A stretch of 5,144 nt of DNA from Fidelibacterota bacterium (lineage in GTDB: Bacteria; Fidelibacterota; Marinisomatia; Marinisomatales; J089): contig RFIZ01000244.1 of the NCBI GenBank assembly GCA_003695105.1, positions 1 to 5,144 of the forward strand, in the 5' to 3' direction. How positions within the stretch are numbered: position 1 is the stretch's first letter; every line of letters begins with the position of its first letter. Shown piece by piece: positions 1 to 5,144 of this stretch. The notes under the pieces were generated by a model, which was not told the origin of the DNA, made no database searches, and was given only the letters and a program-made list of their open reading frames with translations. The position numbers and the translations under genes were made by a program.

Positions 1-41
1 GGCAGGGACCGTCTGTCGCTGTTTGCTGCCGAAAGGGAGAG

Positions 42-2723
42 TTATCGTCCCAGCCAGTACGTTACTTTGACGGCCAACACATTGTCGCTGGCCTGGGAGA
101 GGAGGTGGCGCAGGTCGCGGGGCAAATCCATGTCACCGGGATTCCGATAGTCGCCGGCATTGCTGGTCCAGACGATGTACAGGGTGGATCCGGGAGTGAA
201 TTCCCAGCGGAGGACGGCATTGCCGATCAAAGACTTGTAATTGAAGTCCGGATTGGACAGGTAATGACTGTCGCCGTCGTCACCGCCGGTGGGATCCAGG
301 ATATAATCCCCCTCTTCGGTGGTTTCCAGAGTGGAGCCGTTATCCTGACCATACTCCATGAAATCATAGGATTTTGGACGGGTGAATTCTTTGAAATGCG
401 AGTAGGCTCCCGTACCGAAATAAGGTTGGAGATAGGCCTGAAAGGACAGGGTGGGGGTGAAGGTATAGTCGAACCGGAATTCGGATGAAAACGTTTTCTG
501 GTCCAGTTGGGCCACCAGATACCGGCGGCCGTACATGGCGGTCGCCTGCTCATCCGACCAGCTGGTGACGTACTGATCCATTTCCCGGTTGACCCGGTAG
601 CGCACTTCTCCCCGGAGACGAAGATTGGGCCCGGCTTTCCAGCCCAGTTCCAGACGCGCACTCCAGCCCCGGGCTCCCACAGAAGAACGATTCCAGCCAC
701 CACCGATTTCCAACGTGACGTTTTTCCGCCGGTCGGAGTCGATCCCGCCGTGCATAAAGAGGCCGTCCGGTGACACGACCAACGGTCCGCCCCGAAGTTT
801 CGTGTCGCTGATGGTTTGGGGTCCCCAGCCCGAAAACCAGTTCACGTTCCAGTAATTGAGGAATTGGAGATAGCCGAAAAAGAACACCATTTCGTTGATC
901 TTCAGTCCCTCGAGATTATGGTTCGTGGTATGGGCCAGATTCAGGGCCGCATACCGAAAGATTTTTCCCGGGTCCCACCATTTATACCCCACGACCAGAT
1001 GTTCATTGATGCGGTCGGTACCAAAGGTGAAGCCCAGGTCGTTTGATTCGAATTCCGGCGTGAGGAAACCCAGACTGGCATTGAAAGTGACGTGGCCCTG
1101 TTCCTTATTCAACATGAACCGGCCGCCATAGCCGGTGAGAGAGGTACGGGTGGTATCCACGGTCAGGTGCGTGGCGTCGGGCCGTTGGAAATAATGGCTG
1201 GAATTTTGTTGCAGACTGGTGATGCGATCGCGGGATCCTTGAACATGGGTCAGACCCAGCCAGCCTCCCAGAGCCCAGTTCCGGTCCGGACCGAAGAACG
1301 TCCATCCGTCCAGCCCCCCCGAGAATGCCTGATCGTTCAGGAGCTCCCGCAGAGCGTCGTCGGCGAAGGACCGTTTGACTACGGTGGCCAGCATTCCCAG
1401 ACCTTCCCGCCCGTCATCAAATTCCTTGTGCAGGCGGGCCAGGGAATACCCGGTGAGGGGTTCTACCTCCACCTTGGAAATGGCGCCGGAGGAATCACGC
1501 ACTTCGGCGAACTCCCGTTGGGTCACGGCGGTTAATCCGCCCAGGGAGATCTGTCCGGGGAGTTTTCCACTGATTTTGGCCGCCCCCAGAATTTCGGTGG
1601 CAGTGGGAAGTTTGACCCAGTCCCCGGCGGGATACCGCACGGGAGCCCGACCGATCCGGCGACTGTAAAAAAAGTCCGGTTCGGAGAAGTTGAAACCGAA
1701 ACGATTCGTGGGACCGCCGTTACCGAATTGAAAGATATTGGAGCCCTCCACGAAGAAGGGTCGTTTTTCCTCATAATAGGTTTCATAGGCCGAGAGATTG
1801 ATCGTGGCCGGATCCACTTCCACCTGACCGAAATCGGGATTGAGGGTGGCATCGACAGTCAGGTTGTTGCCGATACCGATTTTCAGGTCGGTGCCAAAAC
1901 CGAAGTGGGAATCTTTCCCGTGGTAAAAGGGGTTTGCTTTTTCTGACGGGAGGGCGCTGTAGCCGCCGGTTACATAGGGAAGCAGCTCCAGGCGTTTGGG
2001 TGGCTGCAACTGTTCAATACCCCGCAGCGTGGCGAAATGGGACACCAGCCCGCTCTCTCCCCGGGCCTGGTAATAATTCAGGGAATGTTCATTCCGACGC
2101 TGGATTTGCCGACCGAAAGCAATGCCCATAATGTTTTCCGACCCGTCGCTGTGAAACCGGAGCTGGGAGAAAGGTATGCGCATTTCCACCGTCCAGCCCC
2201 GGTCATCGATGCGGGTTTTCCGGTACCAGACGCCATCCCAGGTATCGTCCATATTGCCGTCATTGGAAATGGTCCCGTCCTGAATGGAACCTACCGGATT
2301 GATGACGAAGAAAAATCCGGACCGGTGGTCATGGTAGGAATCGATAGCGACCTGGAATTCGTCGGAGGCCGACCCGCGGTCCCGGCGGGACATATACCCG
2401 ATGATGCTGTCGGGGTGACTGTCCAGTAAACGGGCACCGATGTAGAGGGACGTGTTGTCATACCCGACCCAGACCCGAGTTTGTTCCGTCGCCGGTTCTC
2501 CGTTGTCCGGTTCCAGCTGAATGAAGGTCGTGTGGGGCGGTCGGGTGTACAGTTCTTCCTTCAAAAAACCGTCGATGACGAGGGGTTGGTCCAGCCGGAC
2601 GGCCCGGACTTCCCGATGGCGGAAATTTTCCGGATTGAAAGGAGTCGACTCGTTGGCTGCTTGCAGGGCGGGCCGGGCCAGCAGCCAACCCAGGGTGAAG
2701 ATACAAAATATCGTTTTGGTCAT
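42..2723 (-). CDS. DUF5916 family outer-membrane protein with CBM9-like N-terminal domain
   Basis: The 893-residue product begins with a signal peptide: MTK, a hydrophobic stretch at residues 4-16, and a likely cleavage after ALQA near residue 22. Residues about 38-235 resemble the CBM9-like/DOMON beta-sandwich (PLVIDGFLKEELY, then YDNTSLYIGARLLDS, then WTVEMRIPFSQLRF). The rest is the DUF5916 region, a predicted TonB-receptor-like barrel. The family hallmark is very clear: NLTVDATLNPDFGQVEVDP at 287-305, EKRPFFVEG at 319-327 and YSRRIGR at 353-359. Near the end, NPDF (824-827), RWEFTPGSTLYIVW (839-852) and VKVTYWLGR (885-893) match the usual last barrel strands. The protein ends in Arg rather than the aromatic residue common at outer-membrane protein C termini. 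The length is normal, and no plug domain or TonB box was recognised. The family's biological role is unknown; glycan binding or transport is only an inference from the CBM9-like domain. The ATG at 2723 directly precedes the signal peptide, but no Shine-Dalgarno sequence is visible before it. Confidence 0.93.
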   Translation of the reverse strand: MTKTIFCIFTLGWLLARPALQAANESTPFNPENFRHREVRAVRLDQPLVIDGFLKEELYTRPPHTTFIQLEPDNGEPATEQTRVWVGYDNTSLYIGARLLDSHPDSIIGYMSRRDRGSASDEFQVAIDSYHDHRSGFFFVINPVGSIQDGTISNDGNMDDTWDGVWYRKTRIDDRGWTVEMRIPFSQLRFHSDGSENIMGIAFGRQIQRRNEHSLNYYQARGESGLVSHFATLRGIEQLQPPKRLELLPYVTGGYSALPSEKANPFYHGKDSHFGFGTDLKIGIGNNLTVDATLNPDFGQVEVDPATINLSAYETYYEEKRPFFVEGSNIFQFGNGGPTNRFGFNFSEPDFFYSRRIGRAPVRYPAGDWVKLPTATEILGAAKISGKLPGQISLGGLTAVTQREFAEVRDSSGAISKVEVEPLTGYSLARLHKEFDDGREGLGMLATVVKRSFADDALRELLNDQAFSGGLDGWTFFGPDRNWALGGWLGLTHVQGSRDRITSLQQNSSHYFQRPDATHLTVDTTRTSLTGYGGRFMLNKEQGHVTFNASLGFLTPEFESNDLGFTFGTDRINEHLVVGYKWWDPGKIFRYAALNLAHTTNHNLEGLKINEMVFFFGYLQFLNYWNVNWFSGWGPQTISDTKLRGGPLVVSPDGLFMHGGIDSDRRKNVTLEIGGGWNRSSVGARGWSARLELGWKAGPNLRLRGEVRYRVNREMDQYVTSWSDEQATAMYGRRYLVAQLDQKTFSSEFRFDYTFTPTLSFQAYLQPYFGTGAYSHFKEFTRPKSYDFMEYGQDNGSTLETTEEGDYILDPTGGDDGDSHYLSNPDFNYKSLIGNAVLRWEFTPGSTLYIVWTSNAGDYRNPGDMDLPRDLRHLLSQASDNVLAVKVTYWLGR

Positions 2724-2753
2724 GAATGGATTCGTTTGGTTCTGAAAAAGGGC

Positions 2754-3154
2754 TCAGATATTAACTAGCTGACCGACCATAATCAGAAACATATTTTCTC
2801 CTTTGGTTTGGAATCCTTTTCCCGTTGCCGGTCAATATCCCAGCGACTTACCGTGAGGTAGCTTGAAGCGTCATTGGACCAGACCTGGTACACGGCCGGT
2901 CCGGTTTCATATTCCCACCCGTACACCCGACTTGGATGCACCCGGGAATAGGTGAAATCCAGGCTGCCGATTCGAAACTCGGGGATTCGGTTCTTGTCGG
3001 AATCGATCGGCCACCGGCCCCGATCCTCCATCGGTTCATCCAGCGTGCCGTCGCTGATGATTGGACCCGGTAGCACCCGGCGGGCCTGCAGGACGTTCCT
3101 TTCGGTGTGGCGACTGCCGAATCCAATGAATGATTTGGCTGTAAACATGGACAT
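2754..3154 (-). pseudogene. Decayed C-terminal remnant of a second DUF5916 protein, frameshifted
   Basis: An open frame from ATG 3154 encodes 123 residues with no signal peptide, but its second half resembles the last part of the intact DUF5916 neighbour. IPEF (57-60) matches NPDF, and GWEYETGPAVYQVWSND (79-95) matches RWEFTPGSTLYIVWTSN. The frame then runs out in non-homologous residues (KEKICF). If reading shifts by -1 after Pro117 (near 2804), it continues as KGENMFLIMVGQLVNI and stops at 2754-2756. That aligns with the neighbour's SDNVLAVKVTYWLGR end. From WDID (105) through the shift to the stop is 29 residues, exactly the length of the neighbour's MDLPRD-to-stop segment. The signal peptide, the CBM9-like domain and most of the barrel are absent: the upstream flank (3155-3206) has an in-frame TAA at 3171-3173, and the next gene ends at 3207. 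The divergence points to an old tandem paralogue rather than a recent copy. The alternative is a small expressed ORF of 123 residues; an AGGCGGA sequence lies upstream of the second ATG (3148), so expression cannot be excluded. Confidence 0.62.
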
Positions 3155-3206
3155 TCCGCCTGGTTTCCTTTAGGACACCGGAGTCGGGAGATGGTTGTCC
3201 CGGAAT

Positions 3207-3455
3207 TCAGGCGTCCAGTAAGGATCGGAACCAGGGATTCAACAGCAGATATTCCACCGCCGTGAGCAGGGCCGCCAGGGTAAAGATCACGGCCGGTCCG
3301 GGGATGGACAAGCCGGTATAGGGGTTCTTCCGCAACATTTCATCCCGGGTTTTGCGAAAAAAACGATAGAGAAGGAAGTAGTTGGCGACGGTGTAGACCC
3401 CCAGCTGAAGATAATCCCAGCGATCCAACTGCAGGATCCACTGCCCCACCGTCAT
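3207..3455 (-). CDS. Small two-helix membrane protein of unknown function
   Basis: This encodes 82 residues. Two hydrophobic segments are visible: about 17-33 (LGVYTVANYFLLYRF) and about 53-73 (GPAVIFTLAALLTAVEYLLL). They are joined by a strongly basic loop (RFFRKTRDEMLRKN, 31-44). By the positive-inside rule the loop should be cytoplasmic and both termini outside, which is an inference. The start was chosen at 3455 because ATG overlaps the stop of the ROK kinase gene as ATGA, a typical arrangement for translational coupling. The frame is open further upstream (to 3872), but that part lies inside the kinase gene and reads as an arginine/proline/glycine-rich shadow. I do not recognise a family. 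The overlap suggests co-expression with the sugar kinase. A possible weak ribosome site (GGGAA) lies about 6 bases before the ATG. Confidence 0.72.
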   Translation of the reverse strand: MTVGQWILQLDRWDYLQLGVYTVANYFLLYRFFRKTRDEMLRKNPYTGLSIPGPAVIFTLAALLTAVEYLLLNPWFRSLLDA

Positions 3456-4339
3456 AGCAGTTCCCGGGCCAGGAGGGCCGCACCCAGCACGCCGGCGGAA
3501 TCCCCCAGTTGATTCGGGAGGAGGGGCGTTTCCGGCACATCGGTAAAACAGTTGGTATGGACGGCCCGGACCCCTTCCGTATACAACCAGTCGATGTTGG
3601 ATACTCCGCCGCCCAGGACCACCACGTCCGGGTCGAGGATGTTGATGACATTGCCCAGGCCGAGGCCGAAGTGCCGGAGAAAATCGGTTTTCCATCCGCG
3701 AAAGTCCGGGTGGGACACCTGCTCCCGGACGATGGTCTCCAGGGAACATTGTTGTCCGGTCCGCCGGGTCCAGTCCCGTTCCAGGGCGGGGCCGCTCAGA
3801 TAGGTCTCCACGCACCCCCGGCGACCGCAATAGCAGGAATGGCCGTCGGGAATCAGGATTGCATGTCCCCATTCTCCGGCGCCCCAGGTGCGTCCTCTGA
3901 GGATCGATCCATTCAGGATGATTCCTCCGCCCACTCCGGTTCCCAGGATAACGCCGAAGACGAGAGAGTGTCCCCGGCCTGCCCCCAACACCGCTTCAGC
4001 CAGACCAAAACAGTTGGCGTCGTTTTCCAGCCGGATCGATTGCCCCAGACGCCGCTCCAGATCCTCTTTGAGAGGCCGGCCGATCAGACAGACGGTATTG
4101 CTGTTCTTGATGAGGCCCGTCCGGTGACTCAGTGCTCCGGGAGTGCCCACGCCCACCGGCGGCTGCTCATGCCCCTCGCTGCATTCCCGGATGAGATTCA
4201 CCAGCCGGTCGCAGATGGCTTCGTAGCCCTCTTCCCGGCGGGTGGGAATCCGTTTCAGGAATTCCACCCGCCCCTCTGGATCCAGACGGACCGCCTCGAT
4301 TTTGGTCCCGCCCAGGTCGATGCCAATGGTTACCGGCAT
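3452..4339 (-). CDS. ROK family sugar kinase, fructokinase-like
   Basis: This 295-residue cytoplasmic kinase would phosphorylate a hexose with ATP. The N-terminal phosphate-binding loop is GIDLGGTKIE (6-15). GVGTPG lies at 64-69. NSNTVCLIGRPL (79-90) resembles the segment in E. coli fructokinase Mak. ENDANC at 105-110 carries the expected catalytic Asp107. The second glycine-rich loop is ILGTGVGGG (131-139). GEWGH (155-159) with CYCGRRGCVE (169-178) provides the ROK zinc site (His159, Cys169, Cys171, Cys176). ILDPDVVVLGGG follows in the C-terminal domain. There is no N-terminal helix-turn-helix, so this is a kinase and not a ROK repressor. CYCG..GC.ET.(I/L)SG is closer to Mak-type fructokinase than to NagK, so fructose or mannose is the favoured substrate, though ROK specificity is hard to assign from sequence. 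Its start overlaps the end of the NUDIX gene by 10 bp, with AGGA directly abutting the ATG; its stop overlaps the small membrane protein gene by 4 bp. Confidence 0.93.
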   Translation of the reverse strand: MPVTIGIDLGGTKIEAVRLDPEGRVEFLKRIPTRREEGYEAICDRLVNLIRECSEGHEQPPVGVGTPGALSHRTGLIKNSNTVCLIGRPLKEDLERRLGQSIRLENDANCFGLAEAVLGAGRGHSLVFGVILGTGVGGGIILNGSILRGRTWGAGEWGHAILIPDGHSCYCGRRGCVETYLSGPALERDWTRRTGQQCSLETIVREQVSHPDFRGWKTDFLRHFGLGLGNVINILDPDVVVLGGGVSNIDWLYTEGVRAVHTNCFTDVPETPLLPNQLGDSAGVLGAALLARELL

Positions 4340-4953
4340 TCCTGCAGGATCTGTTTGGCTTCGGCCAGGATCATGGAAGTAGCCCCCCAGACTTTGACCC
4401 CGGAAAACTGAAAATAGGGGACCCGGTAATCGATCCCGTCGAAGGAACGGGTTTCATGGTGGATGCGGGAATCGTCCAGCAGTTCGGCCAGGGGCACGGA
4501 AAAGACCCGGGCCACTTCTTCGGGAGCGGGAGAGAGGGTGGGCGGAGTAGAAGTGAAGGCCATAAACGGGTAGACCATGAAGCCCGTCACCGGTACCGGG
4601 AGGGGAGTCAATTGGCCCAGGATCGAAACGGTTTGAGGATCGATGCCCAATTCCTCCCGGGTCTCCCGCAGGGCGGTGTCCGCCAGATTTTCATCCGGTT
4701 CCCGGGCGCCTCCCGGCAGGGATACCTGCCCTTTATGATGCTGGACCCGCTCGGTCCGTTGGGTGAGAAGAAAATAGACATCATCGTTTCGGGGAAAGAG
4801 AAGAAACAGGACGGCCGCCGGTACGAAATCTTTCCGCCGGAACCAGTCCGGCGGACGGCTTGGACGGGCCATCATCGCCAGTTGAATGTCCCGCCCGGGT
4901 AAGGGTTGTTCCAGCCGGATTTGTAATTTTTGAGAAAAGTCTTGGAAGTTCAT
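4330..4953 (-). CDS. NUDIX hydrolase, CoA pyrophosphatase (NudL/NUDT7) type
   Basis: This 207-residue soluble enzyme is predicted to hydrolyse the diphosphate bond of CoA or acyl-CoA, giving phosphopantetheine and 3',5'-ADP. The NUDIX box spans residues 81-104: Gly82, Glu88, then RETREELGI at 96-104 with the metal-binding REXXEE glutamates. Just before it, LLTQRTERVQHHKGQVSLPG (62-81) matches the CoA-specific LLTxRSxxxRxxxGxxxFPGG signature, with T for S/A, Q for R and L for F. Downstream, VTGFMVYPFMAF (122-133) and VWGATSMIL (188-196) are typical of this subfamily, and the length fits bacterial members (about 190-210). It is the first gene of the minus-strand operon, and its last codons overlap the ROK kinase start. 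The ATG at 4953 has no Shine-Dalgarno sequence (CCACAC precedes it), which suggests a leaderless or very short-leader mRNA. A related NUDIX specificity (other nucleotide diphosphates) is possible. Confidence 0.9.
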   Translation of the reverse strand: MNFQDFSQKLQIRLEQPLPGRDIQLAMMARPSRPPDWFRRKDFVPAAVLFLLFPRNDDVYFLLTQRTERVQHHKGQVSLPGGAREPDENLADTALRETREELGIDPQTVSILGQLTPLPVPVTGFMVYPFMAFTSTPPTLSPAPEEVARVFSVPLAELLDDSRIHHETRSFDGIDYRVPYFQFSGVKVWGATSMILAEAKQILQECR

Positions 4954-4985
4954 GTGTGGAAAAAACCAGAATACAATTTATTGCT
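4954..4985. promoter_or_regulatory. Putative divergent promoter region between NUDIX and HAD genes
   Basis: This 32-bp gap is clearly richer in A and T than its surroundings and separates two divergent start codons (4953 minus, 4986 plus). On the plus strand TACAAT at 4972-4977 is one base from the sigma70 -10 consensus. If used, transcription would begin about at the HAD ATG, giving a leaderless message. On the minus strand TATTCT (complement of 4968-4973) is a weaker -10 candidate that would start transcription just ahead of the NUDIX ATG. I find no good -35 box at 16-18 bp for either. Any -35 or operator elements would have to lie inside the opposing gene's first codons. Confidence 0.35.
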
Positions 4986-5144
4986 ATGCCTAATATTGAA
5001 CCAATGGAAGCCTTGACCCAGCCGATAAATCATATCCTGTGGGATTGGAACGGAACCCTCCTGGACGATCTCTGGTTGTCGATCGAAGCCATCAATGTCG
5101 TCCTCGATCGCTACCGGCTGCCCCGCGTCACGGTGGATCAATAC
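4986..5144 (+). CDS. HAD-superfamily hydrolase (phosphoglycolate phosphatase-like), 5' part only
   Basis: Only the first 53 codons are present; the gene runs off the right edge of the window. The reading frame is MPNIEPMEALTQPIN, then HILWDWNGTLLDD at 16-28, which is HAD motif I with the nucleophile Asp20. It is followed by a helix (LWLSIEAINVVLDRYRLPR) typical of the cap domain start in the phosphoglycolate phosphatase/Gph-like group. The second acidic residue of DxDxT is Asn22 here, a variant that I recall from other DWNGT-type members. The start could be ATG 4986 or ATG 5004 (Met7); neither has a Shine-Dalgarno sequence, and 4986 is favoured by its position just after a TACAAT -10-like box. 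The role is probably dephosphorylation of a small phosphate ester in the cytoplasm; the substrate cannot be inferred. The gene is divergent from the minus-strand operon. Confidence 0.85.
   Translation, partial: MPNIEPMEALTQPINHILWDWNGTLLDDLWLSIEAINVVLDRYRLPRVTVDQY

Noticed and set aside
1..41. Possible terminator after the DUF5916 gene (GGCAG at 1-5 and CTGCC at 26-30)
   Set aside because: The stem is only 5 bp with a 20-base loop, and no T-run follows in the minus direction.
1092..1535. Plus-strand 147-residue frame and several similar ones inside the DUF5916 gene
   Set aside because: They are shadows of a well-supported 893-residue protein and show no domains or ribosome sites.
3155..3206. 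Possible terminator between the 82-residue gene and the remnant (GGACA...TGTCC)
   Set aside because: Five-base arms with an 18-base loop and no following U-tract; not distinguishable from chance.
3456..3872. Upstream extension of the 82-residue gene to a 221-residue ORF
   Set aside because: The extra 139 residues overlap the ROK gene in another frame and are Arg/Pro/Gly-rich; only the part after the ATGA overlap looks like a real membrane protein.
3509..4411. Plus-strand 300-residue open frame opposite the ROK kinase
   Set aside because: It is fully antisense to a kinase with all ROK motifs; the translation is low-complexity with no recognisable domain, as expected from GC-rich codon bias.
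4950..5141. Minus-strand 63-residue frame at the right edge
   Set aside because: It is antisense to the HAD hydrolase start, which carries a clear motif I; no protein-like features.

Overview
The window looks like a chromosomal piece of a Gram-negative bacterium with an outer membrane, probably from the FCB superphylum or its neighbours (Bacteroidota, Calditrichota, KSB1, Marinimicrobia, Gemmatimonadota type). This is inferred from the large DUF5916 outer-membrane protein, a family I know mainly from those lineages, and from the general lack of Shine-Dalgarno sequences before the start codons. The DNA is fairly GC-rich, and I see no mobile element, RNA gene or CRISPR array.

Almost everything lies on the minus strand. 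Read in the direction of transcription (right to left), it starts at about 4953 with a NUDIX hydrolase of the CoA-pyrophosphatase type. Next comes a ROK-family sugar kinase that resembles bacterial fructokinase (10-bp overlap), then an 82-residue two-helix membrane protein (4-bp ATGA overlap). These three are packed as one operon. A 52-bp gap follows (3155-3206), then about 400 bp (2754-3154) that I read as the decayed, frameshifted C-terminal tail of a second DUF5916 protein. After a further 30 bp comes the intact 893-residue DUF5916 protein (42-2723), which has a signal peptide, a CBM9-like N-terminal domain and a TonB-receptor-like barrel. Positions 1-41 are its downstream flank, with no convincing terminator.

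At the right edge, on the plus strand and divergent from the NUDIX gene, is the first 53 codons of a HAD-superfamily phosphatase, cut off by the window end. Only about 32 bp of AT-rich DNA separates the two divergent starts.

Functionally, the NUDIX, ROK and HAD genes are soluble metabolic or housekeeping enzymes (nucleotide/CoA clean-up, sugar phosphorylation, phosphate-ester hydrolysis). The DUF5916 protein and its dead relative are envelope proteins of unknown role. The most notable observation is the decayed paralogue tail next to the intact DUF5916 gene; otherwise the region looks ordinary.
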